Assembly (NCBI RefSeq): GCF_027570195.1
Contig: NZ_JAKMUZ010000008.1
Location: forward strand, 40,395-104,394
Direction of reading: 5' to 3'
Length of the DNA stretch: 64,000 nucleotides
From: Corynebacterium yonathiae
GTDB lineage: Bacteria > Actinomycetota > Actinomycetes > Mycobacteriales > Mycobacteriaceae
The position numbers and the translations under genes are program-made. Positions 25,693 through 34,387 of this stretch are shown piece by piece (within the stretch, counting starts at the first letter, position 1; each line of letters starts with the position of its first letter). The notes under the pieces were generated by a model. It was not told the origin of the DNA, did not search any database, and was given only the letters and a program-made list of their open reading frames with translations.

Positions 25693-26922
25693 ATGACTTC
25701 TCCCAAACACCGCATCTTTGACCAATCCGACAAACTCAAGGGCGTCGCGTATGACATCCGCGGCGAGGTCTCTGCGGAAGCGGAACGCATGGAGCTCGAT
25801 GGCCACACCATCTTGAAACTCAACACCGGTAACCCGGCCGTCTTCGGTTTCGAAGCACCCGATGTCATCATGCGCGATATGATCGCCGCCCTGCCTACTT
25901 CCCAGGGCTATTCCACCTCCAAGGGAATCATTCCTGCGCGCCGATCCATCGTTACCCGCTACGAGCTGGAGGATTTCCCGCCCTTCGACATCAACGATGT
26001 CTTCTTGGGCAATGGTGTCTCCGAGCTCATCAGCATGACCACCCAAGCGCTGCTTAATAACGGCGATGAGGTTCTCATCCCAGCACCGGATTATCCATTG
26101 TGGACTGCGGCTACGTCCCTGGCAGGTGGCACCCCAGTGCACTACCTGTGTGATGAGGACGATGATTGGAATCCATCCATCGAGGACATCGAGTCCAAGA
26201 TTACGGATAAGACCAAAGCCATTGTGGTCATTAACCCGAATAACCCGACGGGTGCGGTCTACTCGCGCGAAGTGCTGCAGAAGATCGTCAACATCGCCCG
26301 CGAGCATAATCTGCTCATCTTGGCCGACGAGATCTATGACCGCATTCTTTATGACGGCGCACAGCACATCTCCATCGCTTCGCTAGCCCCTGATCTTCTC
26401 ACCATCACGTTTAATGGCTTATCCAAGGCCTACCGAGTGTGCGGCTACCGCGCTGGCTGGATGGTACTTACCGGCCCTAAGCACCACGCCCGTGGCTTCA
26501 TCGAAGGCCTTGAGCTGCTTGCCGGAACACGCCTGTGCCCGAACGTACCGGCGCAGCACGCTATCCAGGTCGCATTGGGTGGCCGGCAGTCCATCTTCGA
26601 GCTCACCGGTACCAGCGGGCGTCTTTTGCGCCAGCGCAATATCGCCTACGAGAAGCTCAATGAGATTCCCGGCGTTTCCGCGGTAAAGCCTATGGGCTCG
26701 CTCTACCTCTTCCCGCGCTTGGATCCGAATGTGTATGAAATCCATGACGATGCCAAACTCATGCTGGATATTTTGAAGGCGGAGAAAATTCTCATGGTGC
26801 AGGGAACCGGCTTTAATTGGCCGAACCCAGATCACTTCCGCGTAGTCACACTGCCGTGGGCATCCCAAATCGAAAACGCCATTGAGCGCCTTGGCAACTT
26901 CCTGGTGAGCTATAAGCAGTAG
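25693..26922 (+). CDS. alaT: Alanine-forming aminotransferase (AlaT/AspC-like)
   Basis: 409 residues from the ATG reading MTSPKHRIF; the frame extends 33 bp left without a signal. A fold-type I PLP aminotransferase that transfers amino groups between glutamate and pyruvate or aspartate. Motifs: NGVSELISM, PAPDYPLWTA, NPNNPTGAVYS, ADEIYDRI, PLP-lysine in NGLSKAYRVCGYRAGW near residue 244, and RVVTLPW with the substrate carboxylate Arg. Its nearness to the Rv0338c-like gene matches mycobacterial order (Rv0337c). Confidence 0.9.
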   Translation: MTSPKHRIFDQSDKLKGVAYDIRGEVSAEAERMELDGHTILKLNTGNPAVFGFEAPDVIMRDMIAALPTSQGYSTSKGIIPARRSIVTRYELEDFPPFDINDVFLGNGVSELISMTTQALLNNGDEVLIPAPDYPLWTAATSLAGGTPVHYLCDEDDDWNPSIEDIESKITDKTKAIVVINPNNPTGAVYSREVLQKIVNIAREHNLLILADEIYDRILYDGAQHISIASLAPDLLTITFNGLSKAYRVCGYRAGWMVLTGPKHHARGFIEGLELLAGTRLCPNVPAQHAIQVALGGRQSIFELTGTSGRLLRQRNIAYEKLNEIPGVSAVKPMGSLYLFPRLDPNVYEIHDDAKLMLDILKAEKILMVQGTGFNWPNPDHFRVVTLPWASQIENAIERLGNFLVSYKQ

Positions 26923-26976
26923 CTTTCTTCCCCCGCCAGTTGCTAATGACATTGATAATACATAACAATATGGTGT

Positions 26977-28236
26977 ATGGGAAGACATTCTGCGGCACCT
27001 AAGCCTCAGCCGACCCCTCGTTCATGGGGTCGGCTCTCTACTTCGTTAGCTCACCATCCATGGCGATTAGCCTTGCTCGGCGTGCTCGTCATAGCGCTTA
27101 TAGCCACCATTGCGGGCATGGCATTGCTGTGGCCTCAGAGTCCAGCCTCCGAGCACACCTCCACCGATTTTCAGCAAACCTATGCCCTCAACCACCCACA
27201 GGTCGAGGGCACGGTCGACACGACAGATCACTCCGCTTGCCAATCGGAACTTACTGGGCAAGCCTTCGATACGCCACCACTCATTCCTGGGGCCGAGGAA
27301 GTGCACTGCGACCGAGCCTTGGTCAACATCACCTCCGGCGAGGACGAAGGACGCATGACCCAGCTTGTCACCTACGGCAATGCCGGCGATCCACAACTTA
27401 AACCGGGCGATAAAATTGTACTTTCCAAGGCAGATAACCCTTCCGGCGCTGTGTCCTATGCTTTTGCTGATTATCAGCGCACCGGCAACCTAGCTCTGTG
27501 GGCAGTTATCGTAGCCGTCGTCATTATCGCTTTTGCGGCTTGGCATGGAGTGCGCGCCCTTATCGGCTTGGCGCTAAGCCTAGGCGTGATCTTTGCGTTC
27601 CTCGTCCCCGCTCTTATCGACGCCCATAACCCCCTGTGGTCAGCACTCGTTGCCTGCTCCGCTATCATTCTGCTCGCCGTTCCTCTCGTCCACGGTATGA
27701 ATTGGAAATCGGCATCGGCGGTGGGCGGCTCCCTAACCGCTCTCATTCTTGCAGCAGCGTTAGCGTGGGCCGCTATCGATAGTTCACAGCTACAAGGCTA
27801 CAGTTCCGAGGACAACCTAAAGCTACTACTTTATATGCCCAACGTGTCCATCGTAGGCGTGCTTTTATGTGGCTTTGTTGTCGGCGCCTTGGGCAGCCTT
27901 GCCGACGTCGCCGTGGCCCAAGCATCCACCATTACCGAGCTCCACGGGGCGGATCCTGATGCCCGCCCTTCACAGCTTTTCCTCTCCGCAATGAAGGTGG
28001 GCCGCGACCATATTGCCTCCATGGTCTATACGTTGATTCTCACTTATACCGGCGCGGCTTTGCCGCTGCTCATGCTGATTACCGCAGCACAACGCCCTGC
28101 CGGACAGATTCTGAGCAGCGATCTCGTCGCTACTGAGCTGCTGCGCTCCGGAGTGGGTGCGATGGCATTGACCCTCGCGGTTCCCATCACTACAGCCATT
28201 GCAGCTTTCACAGTGCCACAGCGCGCACAAGCTTAG
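26977..28236 (+). CDS. YibE/F-family membrane protein
   Basis: 419 residues. A basic, Pro-rich N-terminus is followed by one transmembrane helix (about 30-50), an extracytoplasmic domain (about 55-165), then about seven helices to the end. The membrane part matches YibE/YibF (LWAVIVAVVIIAFAAWHG, GVLLCGFVVGALGSLADVAVAQ, HIASMVYTLILTYTGAALPLL). The family is thought to be a transporter or exporter, but the substrate is unknown. A GATAAT -10-like element lies about 20 bp upstream, so the transcript leader is very short. Confidence 0.85.
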   Translation: MGRHSAAPKPQPTPRSWGRLSTSLAHHPWRLALLGVLVIALIATIAGMALLWPQSPASEHTSTDFQQTYALNHPQVEGTVDTTDHSACQSELTGQAFDTPPLIPGAEEVHCDRALVNITSGEDEGRMTQLVTYGNAGDPQLKPGDKIVLSKADNPSGAVSYAFADYQRTGNLALWAVIVAVVIIAFAAWHGVRALIGLALSLGVIFAFLVPALIDAHNPLWSALVACSAIILLAVPLVHGMNWKSASAVGGSLTALILAAALAWAAIDSSQLQGYSSEDNLKLLLYMPNVSIVGVLLCGFVVGALGSLADVAVAQASTITELHGADPDARPSQLFLSAMKVGRDHIASMVYTLILTYTGAALPLLMLITAAQRPAGQILSSDLVATELLRSGVGAMALTLAVPITTAIAAFTVPQRAQA

Positions 28237-28246
28237 GCTCCTATAC

Positions 28247-28287
28247 AAAAGGCTGAGCAGGGCGATTATTTCGCTGCTCAGCCTTTT
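28247..28287. terminator. Bidirectional intrinsic terminator
   Basis: AAAAGGCTGAGCAG pairs perfectly with CTGCTCAGCCTTTT (14 bp) around a 13-nt loop. With A and T tracts on both sides it can stop the YibE/F transcript and the convergent ugd transcript. Confidence 0.9.
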
Positions 28288-28307
28288 GTGTCCAAAAAGT
28301 AGAGGAC

Positions 28308-29636
28308 CTAGAGCGTGCGGCCCAAGGCCTCAACCTTCCAGCCTGCTTGCTGCCAATCGGCGACAGGCAACACATTACGGCCATCGATAATGTGCTTATT
28401 GTCCACCAGTTGGCCCGCCTGCTGCGGATCCAATTCCTTGAATTGCTTCCACTCGGTAGCCAAAATCACCAACTCTGCCTCGCGCAGGGCGTCATCAGTG
28501 TTTGCGGCGTAATCCAAGGTGGGGAATACCTTTTTGGCGTTGTCCATGCCTTCTGGGTCATAGACGGTTACTGCCGCACCGGCCAAGGACAAGGAACCGG
28601 CCACGGAAAGGGCGGGCGAATCGCGCACGTCATCGGAATTTGGCTTAAACGCGCAGCCCAGCACGGTCACGCGGTGGCCAAGCAGAGAGCCATTGAAGGC
28701 TTCCTTGGCAAGGACCACCACGCGGTCGCGGCGGCGCATATTGATAGCATCCACCTCGCGCAGGAAGGTCAGCGCCTGGTCGGCGCCCAGCTCGCCGGCA
28801 CGGGCCATAAAGGCGCGAATGTCCTTAGGCAAGCAGCCGCCACCAAAGCCGAGCCCGGCTCCTAAGAACTTGCGGCCGATGCGCTCGTCGAGCCCAATGG
28901 CGTCGGCGAGAGCGGTGACGTCTGCACCCGCAATCTCGCAGATTTCGGAAACGGCGTTGATAAAGGAGATCTTGGTGGCCAAAAACGCGTTAGCGGATAC
29001 TTTGACCAGCTCCGCGGTCTGCCAGTCTGTGACGATAAATGGGGTATCTTGCGAGAGTGGCTGGGCATAGACCTCGCGCGCGACTTCTTCAGCTCGTCTC
29101 TCTTCGGTGGTTTCACCAACGCCCAAAACGATGCGGTCCGGGGTGATGGTGTCCTTGACGGCATAGCCCTCACGCAGAAACTCCGGGTTCCAGGCGATTT
29201 CCACGGTGGTGCCTTCTGGGGCAAGCTCATTGGCTAGTTCCTGGAGCTCCGCGGCGGTGCCGACAGGGACGGTAGATTTACCGAAGATAATGTGTTCGCC
29301 CTTGAGCTTGGGCACCAAGTCCGTAATAACGGTCTTAACGTAGGTCATATCCGCAGCATAGGAACCACGGCGCTGCGGAGTACCGACGCCTAAAAAGTGC
29401 AGGTTACCGAACTCGGCTGCTTCTTCGTAGTCCGTGCTGAAGTCGAGGCGGCCGGCCTCGATATTGCGCTCCAGAACCTCGGGCAAGCCCGGTTCATAGA
29501 ACGGAACCTTGCCCGATTTGAGAGCGGAAATCTTATTTTCATCTACGTCCACGCCTAGTACTTCATGGCCGAGCTCGGCCATGCACGCAGCATGGGTTGC
29601 ACCCAAGTATCCGGTGCCGATTACAGTCATACGCAT
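28308..29636 (-). CDS. ugd: UDP-glucose 6-dehydrogenase
   Basis: 442 residues. It oxidises UDP-glucose to UDP-glucuronate with NAD+. N-terminal Rossmann fold MTVIGTGYLGATHAACMAELG; catalytic Cys in GFGGGCLPKDIRAF near residue 265; conserved WNPEFLREGYA and FKPNSDDVRDSP. Length is typical of the family. M. tuberculosis udgA (Rv0322) is also next to dcd. The product could feed a glucuronate-containing glycan or glycolipid. Confidence 0.93.
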   Translation of the reverse strand: MRMTVIGTGYLGATHAACMAELGHEVLGVDVDENKISALKSGKVPFYEPGLPEVLERNIEAGRLDFSTDYEEAAEFGNLHFLGVGTPQRRGSYAADMTYVKTVITDLVPKLKGEHIIFGKSTVPVGTAAELQELANELAPEGTTVEIAWNPEFLREGYAVKDTITPDRIVLGVGETTEERRAEEVAREVYAQPLSQDTPFIVTDWQTAELVKVSANAFLATKISFINAVSEICEIAGADVTALADAIGLDERIGRKFLGAGLGFGGGCLPKDIRAFMARAGELGADQALTFLREVDAINMRRRDRVVVLAKEAFNGSLLGHRVTVLGCAFKPNSDDVRDSPALSVAGSLSLAGAAVTVYDPEGMDNAKKVFPTLDYAANTDDALREAELVILATEWKQFKELDPQQAGQLVDNKHIIDGRNVLPVADWQQAGWKVEALGRTL

Positions 29637-29678
29637 AAGGCCCGATCTTAAAGGCCTTATGTGAATGCCAGTTTAAGC

Positions 29679-30260
29679 CTATCGAAAATTCAGGTAAGAC
29701 TTCGATGGCGTCGGGCCACGCTGGCCTTGGTACTTCGAACCCAACGAACCCGTGCCATAAGGGCTTTCAGCTGCTGAAGTCATCTTGAAAATCGCCAGCT
29801 GCCCCACCTTCATGCCCGGCCACAGGGCAATGGGCAGGTTGGCGGTATTAGAAAGCTCGAGCGTAATGTGTCCGGAAAAGCCTGGGTCAATAAAGCCCGC
29901 GGTGGAGTGGGTCAACAATCCTAAGCGGCCGAGCGAAGACTTGCCCTCCAAGCGGCCAGCCAAGTTCGCAGGCAGGGTGAACTTTTCCAACGTAGCACCG
30001 AGCACGAACTCGCCTGGGTGCAGAATGAAAGACTGATCTTCTTCTACCTCCACCAAGGTGGTGAGATCCGGCATTTCCTCTTTAGGGTCGATATGCGTGT
30101 ACCGCGAGTTATTGAATACGCGGAAATATTTATCCAAGCGCACGTCTACCGAGGAGGGCTGGATAAGCTCGCTGTCGAAGGGCTCGATGCCCAATTCTTC
30201 GGCGTCGATGGCGGAACGGATATCACGATCTGAAAGAAGCACGGGCCCAATTCTACTCAT
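29679..30260 (-). CDS. dcd: dCTP deaminase, probably bifunctional with dUTPase
   Basis: 193 residues from the ATG reading [11 protein letters not shown]; the longer open frame runs back through the tRNA and is not real. It converts dCTP to dUTP, and in mycobacteria on to dUMP. Conserved blocks: [18 protein letters not shown] followed by [16 protein letters not shown], containing the catalytic Glu and the nucleotide-binding loop. The A-G-F form of the active-site loop ([10 protein letters not shown]) fits the mycobacterial bifunctional type; that is inference. tRNA-Gly is divergent, 47 bp away. Confidence 0.92.
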   Translation of the reverse strand: MSRIGPVLLSDRDIRSAIDAEELGIEPFDSELIQPSSVDVRLDKYFRVFNNSRYTHIDPKEEMPDLTTLVEVEEDQSFILHPGEFVLGATLEKFTLPANLAGRLEGKSSLGRLGLLTHSTAGFIDPGFSGHITLELSNTANLPIALWPGMKVGQLAIFKMTSAAESPYGTGSLGSKYQGQRGPTPSKSYLNFR

Positions 30261-30307
30261 GTCGAAGCCCAAGGTGTATAGTAGGCCGGAGCGCACAATT
30301 GCGCAGT

Positions 30308-30381
30308 GCCGACGTAGTTTAATGGTAGAACTGCAGCTTCCCAAGCTGCTAGCGCGGGTTCGATTCCCGTCGTCGGCTCCA
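30308..30381 (+). tRNA. tRNA-Gly(CCC)
   Basis: A full cloverleaf can be drawn. Acceptor GCCGACG pairs with CGTCGGC, the anticodon stem GCAGC pairs with GCTGC around loop TTCCCAA (anticodon CCC), and the T arm is GCGGG-TTCGATT-CCCGT. The discriminator is T and CCA is encoded at 30379-30381. Reads GGG codons. Confidence 0.93.
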
Positions 30382-30403
30382 ATTTTCGGGGGGAATTTTC
30401 TTG

Positions 30404-30703
30404 CTAGTCTGTGGCGCTTAACCACTGGGCAAGTTCTTTTTGCGCCCGCTCCACCCCGCCTGGATAGTGCGCCTCTAGTTCTGCGGCGGCCGGCTTCAAG
30501 AATCTCTCCACAAGTTCGGCCATATCACGCTGAGGCACGGTGCCACGGATATCATCCAGCGGGGCACGAAACGTCACTCCAAGATCGGTCCGGAGCTGAT
30601 ATCCGCGCCAATCTTCGCTGTAGACGCGAAGCTCTGCCCCGCGCAGGTTCGATTCAATGACCACGTTGCCAAAGATAAGCGTTGTCAGAGTTCTCTCTTC
30701 CAT
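30404..30703 (-). CDS. Hypothetical small protein
   Basis: 99 residues with no signal peptide or membrane helix. The N-terminal half looks beta-rich ([27 protein letters not shown]) and the C-terminal half is helical and acidic. Not recognised. It starts 13 bp after the VanW-type gene ends on the same strand, so the two may be co-transcribed. Confidence 0.6.
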   Translation of the reverse strand: MEERTLTTLIFGNVVIESNLRGAELRVYSEDWRGYQLRTDLGVTFRAPLDDIRGTVPQRDMAELVERFLKPAAAELEAHYPGGVERAQKELAQWLSATD

Positions 30704-30716
30704 GGCTCCGAGCCTA

Positions 30717-32405
30717 CTAGCCGCAGCGGACGATGGGCTGCGGGTCGTAGACCGTAGTGGTGGTCTCGCGGGAGAGCTCCTTGCCGCCTAGGTCCTTGAT
30801 GATGCGGGTATCGGACGTCGTAAAGCCTGGCGCACCAGAGGAAGGCGAGCAGTCGCCGCCCGGCACGGACATCGGTTGTGGTTCGGTCTTAGCCCAGCGG
30901 CCATTGTTCACAGACTCAACGTCAACGGTCTTGGTGCCCTTCAAACGCACGGTAATTTTGCCGCCCCCGAAGTCGGTCTCAATGCGGACTGGGGTGTTGA
31001 AGGTATTGGTGAACTGCAGGTCGATGGCGCCTTCGTAAACGGTGGCTTCGCGGCCGGCGGGATAGCGCGAAATGTAGTACGAGTGCGGGGTGTGGGCGGT
31101 ATCTTCCATGCCCGCAAAGTAGGCAGCGTTGTACAAGGTGGTGGCGAACTGGGAGATACCACCGCCGACGGCGGAGCCGGAGTGGCCATCAATAATGATG
31201 CCGGATTCCACGTAGCCTTGGGCAGTACCGCGCGGGCCGGTGTAGCCGTTGAGGGAGAAGGTCTCGCCTGGGTTGACCACTGCGCCGTTGACCTGCTGGG
31301 CTACCAGCTCGATATTCTTGCCGGAAGCAGCCGAGTAGCCCTCGGTGGTGAATTCGCCGACGGTGTCGTTGAAGGTCGCCTTCTTGGCGTCTTCGGTGGT
31401 GAATTCGGCTGGGTCTGGTTTATAGGTTGCGTCCCACTCGCGGTCATCGCCGGTAACGCGCTTGTCAAAGTCCTTCATGGTCGGCTCCCAGTCGATGATT
31501 TCGCCATTTTCGGACGGGGTAACCTGCTTTTCGTTGCCATTGAAGGAAATCTTGGCATTCACACCGGGCACATCGGCGCCCTCAGAGCGCTCCGCTAGCA
31601 GCTCTTGCGCGCGGTTGGCATCTACGGCGAGCTTGAGCTTGCCCTCCTTCTTTTCAATGCTGGTGAATTGGGAAATTTCCGGCTTATTCAAGGTAGCGGT
31701 GACATTATTTTTGGCCTTCAAGGTAATGGGATTATCCAGCGCCTTAGCGGCGTCACCGGTGCGCATCGCCTCGATGGCCGCATCGTTGATGGCTGGTTCT
31801 ACCTCTTCTGGGTCCACGTCCACGCCCTCGGAAGCGAGCCAATTATCCGTGACTGCATTATGCAGGGAGCCGGCATCCACGGTTTGACCAAGCTTCGGGT
31901 CGGTGACCTTGAGCTCGCCCTTGTTGAGCTCCAACATGCCATCGACTGGATCGGTGGAAAGATCCTTTTTCACCCGCTCCAAGGCAGGCTGCAGCTGGGT
32001 TTCATCCACATTGGTCTCTACCGGGATATCCCGGGTGGACCGGAAGAAGCTATAAAGGCGGGTAAAAGGGTTGAGGGAAGGCTCCTCAATATTGTCCACG
32101 GCGCGCTGGTTATCCAAGGCAAGGCCTGATTCGGAGGGGACGAGTTCCGTGTGGAGGTCACCGGAGGTGACGGTCACGGGCTCGGTCTCTACGCCCGCAA
32201 GCTCATCTTCGAGCTTCTCCACGGCGGCGGTGCGATCCATGGCGGAGATATCCACGCCGTTGACGGAAACGGCGCGCGGAATCTTATCTTGGTTTGCCGC
32301 GACGTCCCAGGCATAAGCAATACCCGCGATCAGGACAAGGCCGACAAATACACCGAGCGCGATGAGCCAGCCTTTAGCACCGTTTTTTCCTTCTGCCTTT
32401 TTCAC
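30717..32405 (-). CDS. VanW-family protein with peptidoglycan-binding-like domains
   Basis: 562 residues. A short cytoplasmic N-terminus and one transmembrane helix (about 12-32) anchor it. About 40-340 contain repeated beta-grasp segments like the PF12229 domains found with VanW (PVTVTSGDLHTELVP and similar). The VanW domain is about 375-500: NPGETFSLNGYTGPRG, GGGISQFATTLYNAAYFAG, HSYYISRYPAGREATVYEG. The family is linked to the cell wall in Gram-positives, but its reaction is unknown. Confidence 0.85.
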   Translation of the reverse strand: MKKAEGKNGAKGWLIALGVFVGLVLIAGIAYAWDVAANQDKIPRAVSVNGVDISAMDRTAAVEKLEDELAGVETEPVTVTSGDLHTELVPSESGLALDNQRAVDNIEEPSLNPFTRLYSFFRSTRDIPVETNVDETQLQPALERVKKDLSTDPVDGMLELNKGELKVTDPKLGQTVDAGSLHNAVTDNWLASEGVDVDPEEVEPAINDAAIEAMRTGDAAKALDNPITLKAKNNVTATLNKPEISQFTSIEKKEGKLKLAVDANRAQELLAERSEGADVPGVNAKISFNGNEKQVTPSENGEIIDWEPTMKDFDKRVTGDDREWDATYKPDPAEFTTEDAKKATFNDTVGEFTTEGYSAASGKNIELVAQQVNGAVVNPGETFSLNGYTGPRGTAQGYVESGIIIDGHSGSAVGGGISQFATTLYNAAYFAGMEDTAHTPHSYYISRYPAGREATVYEGAIDLQFTNTFNTPVRIETDFGGGKITVRLKGTKTVDVESVNNGRWAKTEPQPMSVPGGDCSPSSGAPGFTTSDTRIIKDLGGKELSRETTTTVYDPQPIVRCG

Positions 32406-32439
32406 GCCTTAAAGGTTAACGGCTTTAGTGGTATTTTTC

Positions 32440-33600
32440 CTAGTCCTGTGCAGCCTCGGGTGCAACTTCGGCTGGTGGAACGCTGACATGGCGGGCGGCG
32501 TCCGCAAGGCGTTCCAGCGGCAGGCGGCCCTCGTCCACGGCTGCAACAACGGCATCGATCACCGCATTGATATCGCCCTCGGTAGACCACAGGGGCATAT
32601 CGGCACCGGCATTGAGGGAGGTCACGACGGCGTCGGCAAGCGGGAGCGAATCCGCAATCGCCTTCATGCCGCCGATGTCATCGGTATAGATAGGGCCGTC
32701 GTACTGCAGGGTCTCGCGAGCCAAGCCATAAGCCTCCGGCAGCATAGAGGCAGGGGTCTGGCCATCGCCCAAACCGGGCACAGCGAGGTGGCCCATCATC
32801 AGCGCGGCATTCGGCGCTTGGGGAAGGGCGGCCTGAAAGGGAATAAACTCGTGGCCTTCTAGCTCTTCAAGCGGCGGGGTGACCGCCTCAGCCAGGTGGG
32901 TATCGCCAGAAGCTCGTCCATGGCCCGGGAAGTGCTTGAATACGGCCTTCACCCCAGCGGAATCTAACCCGCGCGCAAAGGCTGCTCCGTATTCGCCCGC
33001 TTGGGCTGGGTCGGTGGAAAAGGATCGATCCCCCACAACCTCTAAGCCATTGCCATCGACATCGAGCACCGGCGCAAAGTCCACGTTGATGCCGTGCGCC
33101 TTGAGGCTCGTGCCAATCTCGTGAGCCAGCTGTTCCACCTCTTGCGGGGAACGCTCGGCCGCCATTTGTTGCGGTGCGGGATACTCGCCCAAGATCTCCG
33201 AGAAACGCTGCACGCGCCCGCCTTCAAAATCGATGGAGACTTCAAAGTCGCGGCCTACTTCTTGGCGCAGGGCATTAATATCGCGGCCCTCTTCCTGTAG
33301 CAGGTTGGGATCCGCCCAGCTGGGAATGAAGATTCCGCCCACGCCGGCATCCAGCTTGGCCTTAGCATCGTCATAGTTGGTGACCGGGGGCATTAATACG
33401 GAGGCGGCCATGGCGCGGATGTCCTGTTGCGGGGCTGCTTCCTGCGAGGTTTCTTCTTGCGTCTCTTGCATCGCGGCAGGTGAGCTCGATCCGGCTGGGG
33501 TGGTGGAGTCCTGACTCTCGGCGTCCTCCTGAGGGGAGGTGGAGCAGGCGCCCAAGGCCGTTACGAGGGCAAGGCTGGCAAGGATGCGCGGAGTTTTCAT
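32440..33600 (-). CDS. Lipoprotein beta-N-acetylhexosaminidase-like GH3 hydrolase
   Basis: 386 residues starting at MKTPRILAS. The signal peptide ends in LGAC (Cys near 19). A Ser/Thr/Glu/Gln linker is followed by a glycoside hydrolase family 3 barrel. The diagnostic KHFPGHGRASGDTH, containing the catalytic His-Asp pair of NagZ-type enzymes, is near residue 225. Expected to cut GlcNAc-containing muropeptides or glycans outside the membrane. The start is 58 bp from a divergent universal stress gene, so the two share a compact promoter region. Confidence 0.85.
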   Translation of the reverse strand: MKTPRILASLALVTALGACSTSPQEDAESQDSTTPAGSSSPAAMQETQEETSQEAAPQQDIRAMAASVLMPPVTNYDDAKAKLDAGVGGIFIPSWADPNLLQEEGRDINALRQEVGRDFEVSIDFEGGRVQRFSEILGEYPAPQQMAAERSPQEVEQLAHEIGTSLKAHGINVDFAPVLDVDGNGLEVVGDRSFSTDPAQAGEYGAAFARGLDSAGVKAVFKHFPGHGRASGDTHLAEAVTPPLEELEGHEFIPFQAALPQAPNAALMMGHLAVPGLGDGQTPASMLPEAYGLARETLQYDGPIYTDDIGGMKAIADSLPLADAVVTSLNAGADMPLWSTEGDINAVIDAVVAAVDEGRLPLERLADAARHVSVPPAEVAPEAAQD

Positions 33601-33658
33601 GCCTTCCAGTGTGCAATATTCCTCGCCTTCTGTCTGAAGCGGTGGGTAGACTAGGCAC

Positions 33659-34165
33659 ATGAGTAACGGCGAGACAATGCTAATTGCCTACGATGGCACC
33701 GAACGAGCCGGCCGCGCCCTCGAGCACGCGGCCCAGCTGCTGCGGCCCACCACGGTAGAAATCCTCACCGCCTGGGAGCCGGTAGCCCGGCAGACCGCCC
33801 GCGCCGTCAGCCGCACCGGAATGCACCAATCCACCATCTCCCCGGACGGCGTCGAGGAGGATCCAGCTTACGAGGAAGCACTGAAGATTTGCCGTCAGGG
33901 GATCGAACTAGCGGAAAGCTTGGGCCTTGCCGGCCGCGCCCACCTAGTGGAATCCGCTACCACCATTTCCTCCGCCATCATTGATGCCGCACACGAACTG
34001 GACGTGGATGTCATCGTGACCGGTACCCGCGCTTTGACCGGCTTCCGCGCCTGGTGGACCAACTCCACCGCCGACCAGATTGTGCGCAATGCCGGCCTGC
34101 CCGTCTTCATCGTGCCGCAGGAAAACGAGGATGACGCGGACGATGATGAGGCAGAATACTTCTAA
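33659..34165 (+). CDS. Universal stress protein (UspA family)
   Basis: 168 residues, one Usp domain. LIAYDGTERAGRALEHAA forms the first strand and helix; near the C-terminus VDVIVTGTRALTGFRAWW precedes NAGLPVFIVP. The usual ATP-binding GxxGxxxx(S/T) is degenerate here (GTRALTGFRAWWTNSTAD), so nucleotide binding is uncertain. The tail is strongly acidic. Cytoplasmic. Confidence 0.85.
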   Translation: MSNGETMLIAYDGTERAGRALEHAAQLLRPTTVEILTAWEPVARQTARAVSRTGMHQSTISPDGVEEDPAYEEALKICRQGIELAESLGLAGRAHLVESATTISSAIIDAAHELDVDVIVTGTRALTGFRAWWTNSTADQIVRNAGLPVFIVPQENEDDADDDEAEYF

Positions 34166-34187
34166 ATAGCTGCTAGTATATTTAGCC

Positions 34188-34385
34188 ATGGCTCTGGAAA
34201 CCGATTCTTTAAACAAGCGCACCCTTGGCCCCGCCATCGGTAGCGCTGTTGTGGGCATCGCGCTCGGCGTCATCACCATCATCGGCATCGCGCAATTCTC
34301 CGGCACCGATACCGTGCCGGAAGGAAATGCGGTTTCTGCTTCCGATGCGGTTTTGGGCGGCCCTGAGTATGGATCCCGCAACTAG
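34188..34385 (+). CDS. DUF2613 small membrane protein
   Basis: 65 residues with one central hydrophobic helix (about 14-38) and a short polar tail ending GGPEYGSRN. Size and pattern match the actinobacterial DUF2613 family, often next to the arabinosyltransferase gene as here. The aftD start follows by 2 bp, so they are coupled. Function unknown. Confidence 0.75.
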   Translation: MALETDSLNKRTLGPAIGSAVVGIALGVITIIGIAQFSGTDTVPEGNAVSASDAVLGGPEYGSRN

Positions 34386-34387
34386 GT

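Noticed and set aside
30261..30425. Upstream extension of dcd through the tRNA gene
   Set aside because: Would translate the tRNA-Gly antisense; the family start is the ATG at 30260.
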